A stretch of 64,000 nt of DNA from Nocardiopsis sp. N85 (GCF_028882275.1 NZ_JARBUT010000026.1:20101-84100), one strand, 5' to 3'. Numbered from the stretch's first letter, positions 44,137 through 53,408 are shown. Translations and numbers: made by a program. Notes: generated by a model from the letters alone, not told the origin.

Positions 44137-45139
44137 AACGGATCCTCGGGTCGAGAACGCCGTACAGGATGTCGGCGACGAGGCTGGCGAGCACCACGAG
44201 CGTGCCGCTCAACATGAGCCAGGACATGACCGCGAAGGCGTCATTGGTCTTGACCGCCTCGATGAAGAAGTAACCGAGGCCGCGCCACTGGAAGATCGTC
44301 TCGGTGATGACGACGCCCTCGATGATGCCCACGACGCCGATGGTCGCCACCGTGACCAGGGGGATGAGCGCGGTGCGCAGGGCATGGCGGCGCACCACCA
44401 CGCGGTTGGGCACGCCCTTGGCGCGGGCCAGGCGCACGTAGTCGCTGTTGAGCACCTCCAGCATGGAGGTCCGCTGGTAGCGGCTCCACGAGGCGAAGCT
44501 GGTGAGCATCAGGGTGACGGTGGGGAGCACGAGGTGACCGGCCGAGTCGAGGAAGTACTCCCAGTTGGTCATGTTGCTCACCCGGGCCGAGTTGGCGCCG
44601 ATGGTGTAGAAGAAGCCGGTGCCCGTGGTCTGGTTGAACCACAGGCCGCCCTCCTTGATCAACGCGCCCAGCCAGAAGGTCGGCATGGCCAGGGCGAGGA
44701 AGCCGATGAAGGTCAGGGTGTAGTCGAGCTTGGAGTACTGCCGCATGGCGCTGACCACGCCGGAGAGGATCGCCAGCCCGAGGGCGGCGATGATGGCGGC
44801 GGTGACCAGACGCAGGGTGACGGTGATGCTCGACGCCAGTTGCTCACCGATGTCGAAGGCGCCGCCACGGACGGAGGGGCCGAACTCGCCTTGGAGCAGG
44901 CCGATGTCACCGTTGCCTCCGATCCCCGTCATCCACAGCCAGTACCGTTCCGGGGTCGACCGGTCGAGGTAGTACCTGGCCTCGGCGGCGGCCATGACCT
45001 CTTCGCTGGGCGGCGGCTGTTGCAGCCGCAGATCCGCCAGAGGGTCCCCGCTGAGGTCCACCATGAGGAAGACGAGAACCGACGCCGCCAGGAGTACTGG
45101 GATCGCCACGGCGAGGCGACGCGCGGTGTATACGAGCAT
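44129..45139 (-). CDS. Peptide ABC transporter permease (OppB/DppB type)
   Basis: A 336-residue permease: MLVYTARRLAVAIPVLLAAS start, long periplasmic loop with DIGLLQGEFGPSVRGG, EAA loop VRLARAKGVPNRVVVRRHAL, and the closing VADILYGVLDPRIRYE. First permease gene of the operon, 170 bases downstream of the binding protein gene, a gap that holds two hairpins. ATG 45139 with AAGGAC upstream. Confidence 0.92.
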   Translation of the reverse strand: MLVYTARRLAVAIPVLLAASVLVFLMVDLSGDPLADLRLQQPPPSEEVMAAAEARYYLDRSTPERYWLWMTGIGGNGDIGLLQGEFGPSVRGGAFDIGEQLASSITVTLRLVTAAIIAALGLAILSGVVSAMRQYSKLDYTLTFIGFLALAMPTFWLGALIKEGGLWFNQTTGTGFFYTIGANSARVSNMTNWEYFLDSAGHLVLPTVTLMLTSFASWSRYQRTSMLEVLNSDYVRLARAKGVPNRVVVRRHALRTALIPLVTVATIGVVGIIEGVVITETIFQWRGLGYFFIEAVKTNDAFAVMSWLMLSGTLVVLASLVADILYGVLDPRIRYE

Positions 45140-45176
45140 GGGAAGGTCCTTCGTTGAACGCTCCGGACCCGGGAAG

Positions 45177-45216
45177 GGGACCCCGCCCGACCGATGGTCC
45201 GGCCGGGCGGGGTCCC
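45177..45216 (-). terminator. Intra-operon hairpin after the binding-protein gene
   Basis: Stem GGGACCCCGCCCG / CGGGCGGGGTCCC (13 bp). It lies between oppA and oppB, so it probably attenuates transcription into the permease genes, keeping the binding protein in excess. Confidence 0.65.
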
Positions 45217-45224
45217 GCCCCGAC

Positions 45225-45255
45225 CCCCGTGCCGCGCGATGCCGCGGGCACGGGG
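45225..45255 (-). terminator. Second intra-operon hairpin
   Basis: CCCCGTGCC / GGCACGGGG around 12-13 bases, adjacent to the previous hairpin and closer to the oppA stop. The two could stabilise the oppA message end. Confidence 0.5.
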
Positions 45256-45309
45256 ATCAGGGGTCGCCTTCCCTCGTCCTGAGGGGAGCGGAGTGGTCCG
45301 ATGGGGCCG

Positions 45310-47004
45310 CTAGTTGACCGCGGTCCACTCGTGCTGGTTCCACAGGGCCCGACGGGACTGGGCGTTGTTGTCCGTGACACCGTCGATGAAGGAGGTGTCG
45401 TAGAAGTAGAACGCCGGGGTGTCCACGATGGGCAGGACGTAGGCCTGCTCGGCGACCAGGGCGGCGGCCTCGTTGGCGTGCTCGGCGGACTCCTCCGGGG
45501 TGGAGGAGTTCATGGTCCGGTCCACCAGGGTGTCGACCTCTTCGACGTCGAGGCCGCCGAAGTTGCTGCCGCTCTCGCTGTGCCAGTACTGGTGCGGGGA
45601 GCCGTAGAAGTCCGGCGTGGTGCTCCAGCCGAAGAGCATGAGGTCGTAGTCGGCCTCGGCGAGGGTGCCGCCCAGGTCGTCGGTGGTCTCGATCTCGGCG
45701 GTGATGCCGATCTCGGACAGGTCGGCCTGGATCAGCTCGGAGATGATCTCGCGGGCGACGTGACCGGCGGTGTAGCGCAGGCGGAGCGCGGGGACGGCCT
45801 CGCCGTCCAGCTCCAGGGTGTCGCCGTTGAGCTCGTAGCCGGCCTCCTCCAGGAGCTCCAGGGCGGCGTCGGCGTCGCCGGCACCGTGACCGTGCTCGGT
45901 GATGGTGTCCTGGTGGAACTCACTGCTGGTGGAGAAGACGTGGTTGGTCCGCGGCGTGATGTCGGGGAACTTCTCGCCGTAGGTGCGGTCGGCGATGTTC
46001 TGGACGTCGATCGCGTTGAAGATGGCGTGGCGCAGGGCCTCGTCCTGGAGCGCCTCGTTGTTCATGTTGACGTCGAGGTGCTCCCAGCTGCCGCCGGAGT
46101 CGACGCCGAACTCGACGTTCTCCAGGCCTTCGAGCTGGGTGATGACGTCGTCGGACCAGGAGGCCGGCGCGGCGCCCTGGACCTCACCGTTGGTGAGGGC
46201 GGGAACCCAGCTGCCCTCTTCGGTGTTGACTTCGAGGATGATCTCCCCGATGTCGGGGGTGTCGCCCCAGTACTCCTCGTTGGCGACCTTGACGGTGCGG
46301 CCGTCGAGCGCGGGGGTGCCGTCGAAGACGTACTCGGCGCCGGAGATCGTCAGCGGGGCGTCGTTGAAGAAGTGCGAGGACTCCAGCATGCCGTCGGCGG
46401 TGTCGAGGTCGATGCCCTCGGCCACCGCGACGTGGGCCGGGTAGAGGCCGTCGGCACCGAAGGTGAACCACCCGGGGAACTGGGCGTCCTCCTTGAGGGT
46501 GACGGTGACGGTCTTGCCGTCGTCGGAGCCCTCGACGCTCTCGATGAGCGATCCCAGGGTGGAACCGCGCGAGTTGCAGCCCTCGGCGCAGATCTCGTCG
46601 TCACCGCTGGTCATCTTCCACTGCCAGATGAAGTCCTCGGCGCTGATCGGCTCGCCGTCGCTCCAGTTGGCGTCCGGGTTGATCTGGTACTCCCAGGAGA
46701 CCTGGTCGCCCTCGATCAGCTCCGGGGTGTTGACGATGAGGTCGGTGTTCCACTCCCACTGGCCCTCGGGGCTCCAGAAGCCGGGCACCGGGAGGACGCC
46801 GTGGAGCATCTGGATGACGTAGACGGAACCACCCTCGTTGGAGTTGTGGTTCCAGCCGCCACCGGGCTGGTTGACGATCCAGGTGACCGAGTTCTCGCCG
46901 CCACCGCCGTTGCCCTCGTCCTGCGGGGGGGAACAGGCACCCAGAGCGAGCACCGCCGAAACACCGACGGCCGCAGCCCCCAGCATTTTCTTACGAATCT
47001 GCAT
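45310..47004 (-). CDS. Peptide-type ABC transporter substrate-binding lipoprotein
   Basis: A 564-residue cluster-C binding protein. Lipoprotein signal MQIRKKMLGAAAVGVSAVLA with lipobox LGAC, then a Gly/Glu linker. Body: SBP_bac_5 domain (EYQINPDANWSDGEPISAED, FADGLYPAHVA region, LRHAIFNAIDVQNIADRTYG, LMLFGWSTTPDFYGSPHQYW). Close relatives in actinomycetes bind peptides or nickel/lipid-like ligands; ligand unknown. ATG 47004, ribosome site AAGGG. It heads the operon oppA-hairpins-oppB-oppC-oppDF. Confidence 0.9.
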   Translation of the reverse strand: MQIRKKMLGAAAVGVSAVLALGACSPPQDEGNGGGGENSVTWIVNQPGGGWNHNSNEGGSVYVIQMLHGVLPVPGFWSPEGQWEWNTDLIVNTPELIEGDQVSWEYQINPDANWSDGEPISAEDFIWQWKMTSGDDEICAEGCNSRGSTLGSLIESVEGSDDGKTVTVTLKEDAQFPGWFTFGADGLYPAHVAVAEGIDLDTADGMLESSHFFNDAPLTISGAEYVFDGTPALDGRTVKVANEEYWGDTPDIGEIILEVNTEEGSWVPALTNGEVQGAAPASWSDDVITQLEGLENVEFGVDSGGSWEHLDVNMNNEALQDEALRHAIFNAIDVQNIADRTYGEKFPDITPRTNHVFSTSSEFHQDTITEHGHGAGDADAALELLEEAGYELNGDTLELDGEAVPALRLRYTAGHVAREIISELIQADLSEIGITAEIETTDDLGGTLAEADYDLMLFGWSTTPDFYGSPHQYWHSESGSNFGGLDVEEVDTLVDRTMNSSTPEESAEHANEAAALVAEQAYVLPIVDTPAFYFYDTSFIDGVTDNNAQSRRALWNQHEWTAVN

Positions 47005-47676
47005 CAGTCACACCCTTGATCACTAATACGAACCTTCGGCGGGGGGAGGGATGGTTCGCACAGTCCCCACCGAACTTAGGCGATTAGTCGATCAGAAGAC
47101 CATCGAGTGAAATGTCTGTATAGCCCCAATGCCGGATTCGTGACCCATCCGCAACCGGTTCGCGCTCATCGACCTCGGGCGTCGACATCACGCGTCAACA
47201 CACCCGTAACAAGCCGGAGCCGCAGATGTTCGCGCAGGCCAGGGAGGCGCGGATGGAGCACCTTTGCGCCCGGTGATTCGGACACGCCAGAAATGCGTCG
47301 ACGCAATAACTTTGTAGTCAACGGTGTTTACGCAAAAGTAAACAATGTTTGACCACGCACAGCCTCGGAGTGATTACTCCAGAAAAACGGACATACGAAC
47401 ACGAACATCGCATCGAGCCAATGGGGGTCGGGAATGAGCGAGGCAGGCTGCGGCATCTCCGAAGTCAGTGGTTCGACCACAAAACATGGGATGACGTGAT
47501 GATAAAAAGACAAAGGGCTCCAATACCCTCCAAAGGCCCAGGGGGCGGCGGAGCCGCCGCGTGGAGGGCCCTTCGTCGAGGTGTCCGAAACCACCGTGGG
47601 CACCCTCGGAGAGCCGATAAAGTCGACAGCGGCGACCTCCGTCATCCACTCAGCCACCGCGAGAGAGGCCTCTGCC
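47005..47676. other. 670-base divergent regulatory region with an A/T-rich island
   Basis: No gene supported. GC drops clearly between about 47290 and 47520 (stretches such as GATAAAAAGACAAAGG). It carries the oppA promoter to the left and that of the PH-like gene to the right, a palindrome at 47325-47344, and a small GGCGGC-GGA-GCCGCC hairpin near 47545. Frames here use codons rare in the neighbours (ATA, AGA, AAA), which argues against coding. Confidence 0.5.
47325..47344. promoter_or_regulatory. Palindrome TGTTTAC-N6-GTAAACA
   Basis: 7-base arms, perfect, six-base spacer GCAAAA, inside the A/T-rich island upstream of the peptide transporter operon (320 bases before oppA) and of the PH-like gene. 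Looks like a repressor operator; the regulator is not in the window. Confidence 0.5.
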
Positions 47677-48150
47677 GTGTCCCAAACAGTGCGTCTGGTC
47701 TGCCCTTCGGGACGCAAGCACGCGGAGCTGTGGTCCGGCTACCTCCTGGCCGCGCTGGGCGCCGTGGCGATCGTGATGGACCCCGCCCACTGGGCCAACA
47801 TCACGCTCGGCCTGCTCCTCGTCCTCCTCGGCGTGGGACTCGCCGTGCACGGCCACCTCATCAAGGCGCCCGTGCTGGAGATCTCCGACGGAGAGTTCCA
47901 CTACCGGCGCGGCGCGTACGAGGTCAGCGTTCCCTTCGGCGACATCGGCTCCTACTACCTGCTGCCCGGCGGGGTGCGCTCCCTGGGCCTGTGCGACACC
48001 GCCGGCCGCCCCAAGCGCTTCCCCTCGCTCCGGAGCCGCCGCACCTCGCGCACCTACCTGCCGCTGACCGGAATGACCAGCCCGGCCAAGGTCGAGTCGT
48101 TCATGGCGATGGCGGGCATTCCCCCGCGCAAGCGCTCACTGGCCTCCTGA
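47677..48150 (+). CDS. Two-helix membrane protein with PH-like cytosolic domain
   Basis: 157 residues from GTG 47677, which has GAGAGAGG 8 bases upstream; an in-frame GTG at 47581 would add 32 residues with untypical codons. Two hydrophobic helices (about 19-36 and 42-60) are followed by a beta-rich domain (VLEISDGEFHYRRGAYEVSV, PFGDIGSYYLLPGG) that resembles bacterial PH domains. Unknown function. Confidence 0.65.
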   Translation: MSQTVRLVCPSGRKHAELWSGYLLAALGAVAIVMDPAHWANITLGLLLVLLGVGLAVHGHLIKAPVLEISDGEFHYRRGAYEVSVPFGDIGSYYLLPGGVRSLGLCDTAGRPKRFPSLRSRRTSRTYLPLTGMTSPAKVESFMAMAGIPPRKRSLAS

Positions 48151-48343
48151 GGCCCCCGATGGGCGGGGCTCCGGACGCGGCTCCACGACGGTCCCGGTCA
48201 CCCCGTTCACTCCCGTAACGGTCCGACCGAAAATTCATGACACCACGGTAGGTAGTCAGACTTCTCAGGCCACATCAGCCGAATCCGCACCACACGGCCC
48301 ACGGACATACCCTCGCAAGCCCGGGTCCTCTACCCTCGATTGC

Positions 48344-48958
48344 GTGACGCAGTCCAGAATCACCGCCATCCTGACCGTAGCGGGAATGCTCGCGGCCATG
48401 TGGGTCTTCGAGATCCTCGACTTCCTGCTGTTCGGAGGGACGCTCGACCACCGGTACGGCCTGTCCTCCTGGGACCTCGGGGAGCCTTGGACCGTGCTCA
48501 CCGCCCCGTTCATGCACGGCAACTTCCAGCACCTCATCGGCAACTCGCTGCCGTTCCTCGTCCTGGGGTCGCTCGTCGCCTTCAGCGGCCTGTCCCGCTT
48601 CCTGATCACCACGCTGATCGTCACGGTCGTCAGCGGCGTGGGCGTGTGGTTCTTCACCGCGCCGCCCTCCATCACCGTGGGCGCCAGCGGCCTGGTCTTC
48701 GGCTATTTCGGCTACACGGTGCTGCGCGGCATCATCGAGCGCAAGACCATCGACATCGTCATCATGATCTGTGTGGTGCTCTTCTACGGCACGATGATCT
48801 GGGGTGTCCTTCCCCAGTACCCCGGTGTGTCGTGGCAGGCCCACCTGTTCGGTTTCCTCGGCGGTCTGCTGGCGGCCTACCTGCTGCCCAAGCGCGAACG
48901 GCGACGCCCGATCGAGCAGTGGAAGCCCGGCGCCCAGGGCGGCTATCACGCACCCTGA
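48344..48958 (+). CDS. Rhomboid-family intramembrane serine protease
   Basis: A 204-residue six-helix membrane protease. Catalytic Ser115 in ITVGASGLVFGYFG and His167 in GVSWQAHLFGFLGGLLAAYL; the oxyanion/structural loop is FMHGNFQHLIGNSLPFLVLG. GTG 48344 is the only start that precedes helix 1. A strong terminator follows. Substrates unknown. Confidence 0.9.
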   Translation: MTQSRITAILTVAGMLAAMWVFEILDFLLFGGTLDHRYGLSSWDLGEPWTVLTAPFMHGNFQHLIGNSLPFLVLGSLVAFSGLSRFLITTLIVTVVSGVGVWFFTAPPSITVGASGLVFGYFGYTVLRGIIERKTIDIVIMICVVLFYGTMIWGVLPQYPGVSWQAHLFGFLGGLLAAYLLPKRERRRPIEQWKPGAQGGYHAP

Positions 48959-48970
48959 CCCGTCGACGAC

Positions 48971-49003
48971 GAAGGGGCCCCTCCCGTACGGAGCGGCCCC
49001 TTC
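48971..49003. terminator. Bidirectional terminator
   Basis: Stem GAAGGGGCC / GGCCCCTTC with 15-base loop between the convergent rhomboid gene and the betaine-binding protein gene. Confidence 0.7.
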
Positions 49004-49055
49004 CCCATGTCCCCGGCGGCCGGCGTGCGCGACGCGACCGTGCCCGGAGGACGTT

Positions 49056-49988
49056 CTAGAACTCCAGGCCCTCGGCGTCCTCGCCCAGGGTGCGCTCCAG
49101 GAAGTCGGTGTTGTCCTGGAGCCAGACGCGAGCACCCTCCTGCGGGTCCTCGTACTCGTCCAGGGTGAGCGCCTCCAGCGAGGCCAGCTCGTCGTCGGTC
49201 ATCTCCCAGGTCTCCAGCCAGCCGGCCAGGTCCGGGTAGTCCTCGGTGAACCCGGAGCGGCCCACCGCGTGGATGGTCTCGGCGTCGCCCATGAGGCCCT
49301 CGGGGTCCTCCAGGTCCTTCAGGTCGTGCTTGGCGTAGGCCGGGTGCGGACGCCACAGGGTGACGACGATCGGCTCCTCCTCGGCGATCGCCGAGTCCAG
49401 CTCCGCCAGCATGGCCGCGGTGGAGGACTCGATCAGCTCGTAGTCGCCGTCCAGGCCGTAGCCCGGCATCGCCTCCTCCTTGGTGACCCGGGTCAGGCCG
49501 GCACCCGGGTCGATGCCGACGATGCGGCCGCCGAAGTCGTCGGCGCGGCCTTCGAGGTCGGCGATGGAGTCCACGTCCTCCACGTAGGAGGGGACCGTGA
49601 TGGTCAGCCTGGCGTTGTCGTACCAGGCACCGAGGTCCTCCAGCTGGTCGCCGTAGTCCTCCCAGTAGTCGGCGTGGGTCACCGGCAGCCAGGTGTCGAG
49701 GAACAGGTCCACGTCACCGTTGGCGGCGCCCTGGTACATCGGGGCGACGTCGACGTCGGTGACCGTGACGTCGTAGCCCTTCTCCTCCAGGATGACCTGC
49801 CACATGGCGGTGGTGGCGATGGCCTCCTCCCAGGCGATCAGGGCGATGTTGACCTCCTGGGCGTCACCGCCGCCCTCGCCCTCGGCGGGCCCCGTCAGGT
49901 CCTGGTCCCCACCGCCACAGGCGGTGAGGAGGAGGGCGGCGCTCATGCCGGCGGCGGACAGCGCGGTGGTGCGCTTGCGGGTGTACAT
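49056..49988 (-). CDS. Glycine betaine/proline ABC transporter binding lipoprotein
   Basis: A 310-residue OpuAC-type binding protein. Lipobox ALLLTACGGG; body NIALIAWEEAIATTAMWQVI, GYDVTVTDVDVAPMYQGAA, GDVDLFLDTWLPVTHADYW and IVVTLWRPHPAYAKHDLKDL (Trp residues form the usual quaternary-amine cage). It ends the three-gene operon that brings in compatible solutes under osmotic stress. ATG 49988 with AGGGAAGGAAT upstream. Confidence 0.9.
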   Translation of the reverse strand: MYTRKRTTALSAAGMSAALLLTACGGGDQDLTGPAEGEGGGDAQEVNIALIAWEEAIATTAMWQVILEEKGYDVTVTDVDVAPMYQGAANGDVDLFLDTWLPVTHADYWEDYGDQLEDLGAWYDNARLTITVPSYVEDVDSIADLEGRADDFGGRIVGIDPGAGLTRVTKEEAMPGYGLDGDYELIESSTAAMLAELDSAIAEEEPIVVTLWRPHPAYAKHDLKDLEDPEGLMGDAETIHAVGRSGFTEDYPDLAGWLETWEMTDDELASLEALTLDEYEDPQEGARVWLQDNTDFLERTLGEDAEGLEF

Positions 49989-50064
49989 CGTGGGATTCCT
50001 TCCCTAGGGGACTTCCGGTCCGGCGGGCCGGGTGCGGTGGGCCCGCCGGTGTGCGGGAACGTGC

Positions 50065-51297
50065 TCAGGCCGAGGTGACGGCGGCGCGCCCCTGCGGACT
50101 CTTGCGGGTGACCGCCGCGGTGAGGCGGTCCAGGAAGATGGCCAGGACGACCACCGCGATACCGGCCTCGAAACCGAGGGCGCCGTCGTTGCGGGTGATG
50201 CCCTGGTAGACCTGGCTGCCCAGGCCCCCGGCGCCGACCATGCCCGCGATGACGACCATGGACAGACCCAGCATGATGACCTGGTTGACGCCGGCCATGA
50301 TGGTCGGCAGCGCCAGGGGCAGCTGGATGCCCGTGAGGATCTTGTGGCCCGGGGCGCCGAACGCCTCTCCGGCCTCCACCAGTTCCCTGTCGATCTGGCG
50401 GATGCCCAGTTCCGTGAGTCGGACGCCGGGCGGCATCGCGAACACGATCGTCGCGACCACGCCGGGAACCGCGCCGATGGAGAAGAAGAAGATCGCCGGG
50501 ATCAGGTAGACGAACGCCGGCAGCGTCTGCATCAGGTCCAGGATCGGCTTGACGATCTTGCTGATCAGGTCGTTGTAGGCGGCCAGGACGCCGATCGGGA
50601 TCGCGATGACCACGGCGATCGCGCTGGCCACGAGCACCAGTCCGAGGGTGTCCATGGCGTTGTCCCACTGGCCGACCGACGAGACCAGGGACAGCGCGAG
50701 CAGCCCGAACAGGCCCATCTTCCAGCCGGCCACCGAAAGCGCCAGCAGGCTCAGCAGCAGGATCATCAGCACCGACTTCGGGCCGATGACCACGGCGGGC
50801 AACAGCAGCCATCCCAGCAGCACGGTCACCAGCCAACCGCCCGCGACGATCGCGGTGCGGACCCGGGTGCCCCGGTCCAGGGCCGCGATGACCGTGACGG
50901 CCACGAGGAACAGCAGCGAGATGCAGAAGTAGGCGTCGACGTACTGGTCGAACAGGTTCATCGCCCACAGGAAGAGCGCGGGCGGCATGTTGTTGATGAT
51001 CGTGTCCCCCAGCGCGAACCACGCCTGGAGGATGTAGAGCAGCGAGACCGCCGCGACGGTCACGACCAGCGGGATCCGGCGGCTCCGCACCAGCGGGACC
51101 GCGATGATCACCGCGGCGATGAACGTCAGCTGCGCGGCGGCGGGGTCCGTGAAGAACCCCGACAGCAGGCCCACCGCCCAACGGATGAATTCGCCGATGG
51201 CGTCGAAGAGACCGGAGAAGTGGGTCTTGAGCCAGGCGTTGAACGCGTTGAAACCCTCGCCGATGGGCAGGGCGGGCGGGAAGTCGACGGGGGTCAC
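50065..51297 (-). CDS. Glycine betaine/proline ABC transporter permease
   Basis: A 410-residue permease. The C-terminal 260 residues are a standard OpuAB/ProW domain (LDLMQTLPAFVYLIPAIFFF, EAGEAFGAPGHKILTGIQLP as EAA loop, GLSMVVIAGMVGAGGLGSQV). The N-terminal 150 residues add about four hydrophobic helices, longer than the common 280-residue form. GTG 51297 overlaps the ATPase stop (GTGA). Confidence 0.9.
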   Translation of the reverse strand: MTPVDFPPALPIGEGFNAFNAWLKTHFSGLFDAIGEFIRWAVGLLSGFFTDPAAAQLTFIAAVIIAVPLVRSRRIPLVVTVAAVSLLYILQAWFALGDTIINNMPPALFLWAMNLFDQYVDAYFCISLLFLVAVTVIAALDRGTRVRTAIVAGGWLVTVLLGWLLLPAVVIGPKSVLMILLLSLLALSVAGWKMGLFGLLALSLVSSVGQWDNAMDTLGLVLVASAIAVVIAIPIGVLAAYNDLISKIVKPILDLMQTLPAFVYLIPAIFFFSIGAVPGVVATIVFAMPPGVRLTELGIRQIDRELVEAGEAFGAPGHKILTGIQLPLALPTIMAGVNQVIMLGLSMVVIAGMVGAGGLGSQVYQGITRNDGALGFEAGIAVVVLAIFLDRLTAAVTRKSPQGRAAVTSA

Positions 51298-52313
51298 TGC
51301 CGCTCCCTCCCGGACGCGAGGGCGGCGAGCACGGACGTTCGGGACACGACGCCCAGCACGCCGCCGTCCTCGTCGACCACGCGGAGGAATTCGGAGCCTG
51401 CCATGTCCGTGTACAGGTCGGCGATCGGGGTGTCGGCCCCGACCTGCGGCGCGGAACCGTCGGCGGCGGCCCGCGGGTCCAGGGCCGCGGACGCGGTCAG
51501 CACCCGGGTGCGGTCGACGTCCTCGGTGAACCGCTCGACGTAGTCGTTGGCGGGCTCGTTGAGGATCTCCTGCGCGGTGCCGATCTGGGCCACCCGGCCG
51601 TCGCGGAGCACGCAGATCCGGTCGCCCAGCCTCATGGCCTCGTTGAGGTCGTGGGTGATGAAGACGATGGTCTTGCCCAGGCTCTTCTGGAGTTCCAGGA
51701 GCTGGGTCTGCATGTCCCGACGGATGAGCGGGTCGAGGGCGCTGAACGCCTCGTCCATCAGGATGATGTCGGTGTCGGCGGCCAGGGCGCGGGCCAGACC
51801 GACGCGCTGCTGCATGCCGCCCGACAGTTGGTGGGGGTACTTGTCCTCCCAGCCGCCCAGACCCACCAGTTCCAGGGTCTCACGGGCCCGTTCGGCCCGT
51901 TCGGGACGGGATTCGCCGCGCAGTTCCAGGCCGTAGGCGGCGTTCTCCAGGACCGTGCGGTGCGGTAGGAGCGCGAAGTGCTGGAAGACCATGCTGATCT
52001 TCTCTCCGCGCAGCCTCAGCAGGTTCTTCTTGCTCAGGGCCGTGATGTCGACACCGTCGATCTCGACCGCGCCCGAGGTGGGCGGCAGGAGTCCGTTGAG
52101 CATGCGGATCAGGGTGGACTTGCCCGAACCGGACAGGCCCATGACCACGAAGATCTCACCGGGTTCGACGTCGAAGGAGACGTCGATGACCGCGGCTGTC
52201 ACGTCGAGGTCGGCGATGGTGTCACGGTGGCTGCCGTCGGAGAGCCGTTGAACGGCCGTTCCGGACTGTCTACCGAACACCTTGTACAGATGGTCTGCTC
52301 GTACTGCTGGCAC
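51294..52313 (-). CDS. Glycine betaine/proline ABC transporter ATPase with CBS region
   Basis: A 339-residue ATPase: Walker A VMGLSGSGKSTLIRMLNG, Q loop MVFQHFALLPHRTV, signature HQLSGGMQQRVG, Walker B DIILMDEAFSALDP. It keeps the N-terminal OpuAA extension (HLYKVFG) and a C-terminal CBS region (VGADTPIADLYTDMAGSEFL to GVVSRTSVLA) that senses ionic strength in OpuA. GTG 52313 with GAGGAG just upstream. First gene of the operon. Confidence 0.92.
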   Translation of the reverse strand: MPAVRADHLYKVFGRQSGTAVQRLSDGSHRDTIADLDVTAAVIDVSFDVEPGEIFVVMGLSGSGKSTLIRMLNGLLPPTSGAVEIDGVDITALSKKNLLRLRGEKISMVFQHFALLPHRTVLENAAYGLELRGESRPERAERARETLELVGLGGWEDKYPHQLSGGMQQRVGLARALAADTDIILMDEAFSALDPLIRRDMQTQLLELQKSLGKTIVFITHDLNEAMRLGDRICVLRDGRVAQIGTAQEILNEPANDYVERFTEDVDRTRVLTASAALDPRAAADGSAPQVGADTPIADLYTDMAGSEFLRVVDEDGGVLGVVSRTSVLAALASGRERQ

Positions 52314-52614
52314 GGTCTCCTCTACGGGGCTGTCCCGGCCGCGGAGCAGGCGCGGTCATCCGATCGCCGGCCCGCGGATCCCTCAGGCGGCCGGCTCGCG
52401 CAGAGCCCCCCGATTGCGCGCCCCTCTCGGGGTCGGACCAGCACCTGGTTCACGTCGGGGGGCCACGTTACCGAGATGCGTACGCACAGTTCAGGCGCTT
52501 GGTAACCAGCAGATAACATGTTTAAACGGCATAAAAACGGTCCGTCGACTTATGCCGGGGGTCCGCGTTCTCCCAGGACAGCAATATGTGATCTATGCCA
52601 CATGCCATTACAAA

Positions 52615-52628
52615 GTGACCTTGGTCAC
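52615..52628. promoter_or_regulatory. Palindrome GTGACCTTGGTCAC
   Basis: 6-base perfect arms around TT, 300 bases upstream of the ATPase start. Possible operator for the betaine transporter operon; no matching regulator nearby. Confidence 0.4.
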
Positions 52629-52704
52629 CTATAGCTGACAAGAGCACCACAGGACGGTCCGTACCAACATGACAACGTAGCGTGATCGACCGTGCGCGCG
52701 ACAG

Positions 52705-52728
52705 ACCCCGGTCGAAAAGAACCGGGGT
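52705..52728 (-). terminator. Terminator of dcd
   Basis: Stem ACCCCGGT / ACCGGGGT with an 8-base loop, 7 bases past the dcd stop. Confidence 0.7.
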
Positions 52729-52734
52729 GCCGCG

Positions 52735-53316
52735 TCAGGACTCGATGCGCGTACGGCTGAACTTCAGGTGCGACCGCGAGGGGGTCGGCCCGCGTTGCCC
52801 CTGGTAGCGGGAACCGTACTCCGCGGAACCGTAGGGGTGCTCCGCGGGCGAGGTCAGCCGGAACATGCACAGCTGGCCGATCTTCATGCCGGGGTACAGC
52901 TTGATCGGCAGCGTCGCCACGTTGGACAGTTCCAGCGTCACGTGGCCGGAGAACCCGGGGTCGATGAAACCGGCCGTCGAGTGGGTCAACAGCCCCAGCC
53001 GCCCGAGGGAGCTCTTGCCCTCCAGCCGGCTGGCGATGTCGTCGGGCAGGGTGACCACCTCGTAGGTGGACGCCAACACGAACTCGCCGGGGTGCAGGAC
53101 GAAGGCGTCATCGGGATCCGCCTCGACCAACCGGGTCAGGTCCGGCTGTTCCGTCGAGGGGTCGATGTGCGGGTACTTGTGGTTCTCGAAGACCCGGAAG
53201 AAGCGGTCGAGCCGTACGTCGATGCTCGACGGCTGGACGAGGCCGGGGTCGAAGGGATCGATCCGGACCCGCCCGGCATCGATTTCGGACCTGATATCGC
53301 GATCGGAGAGCAACAC
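52735..53316 (-). CDS. dcd: dCTP deaminase
   Basis: A 193-residue trimeric enzyme that deaminates dCTP to dUTP; actinobacterial members may also cleave dUTP to dUMP. Motifs: MLLSDRDIRSEIDAGRVRID, PSSIDVRLDRFFRVF, RLEGKSSLGRLGLLTHSTAG (catalytic Glu in FIDPGFSGHVTLEL follows) and GSRYQGQRGPTPSR. GTG 53316. It lies back to back with the tRNA-Gly promoter. Confidence 0.95.
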   Translation of the reverse strand: MLLSDRDIRSEIDAGRVRIDPFDPGLVQPSSIDVRLDRFFRVFENHKYPHIDPSTEQPDLTRLVEADPDDAFVLHPGEFVLASTYEVVTLPDDIASRLEGKSSLGRLGLLTHSTAGFIDPGFSGHVTLELSNVATLPIKLYPGMKIGQLCMFRLTSPAEHPYGSAEYGSRYQGQRGPTPSRSHLKFSRTRIES

Positions 53317-53408
53317 GCTCCGAACCTACCGCCTGCACGGGCCACCAGGAGCGATGCCGGAGGAACACCGGACGAACACGGAGCGCCGACACGGACCCCG
53401 TCACCGAC

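Larger units (their letters stand above)
52314..52734. other. Regulatory region before the betaine transporter operon
   Basis: 420 bases, no gene. The part 52500-52640 is A/T-rich (AACATGTTTAAACGGCATAA) and contains the palindrome GTGACC-TT-GGTCAC at 52615-52628. Promoter and osmotic control of the operon are expected here. The dcd terminator lies at its right edge. Confidence 0.5.
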
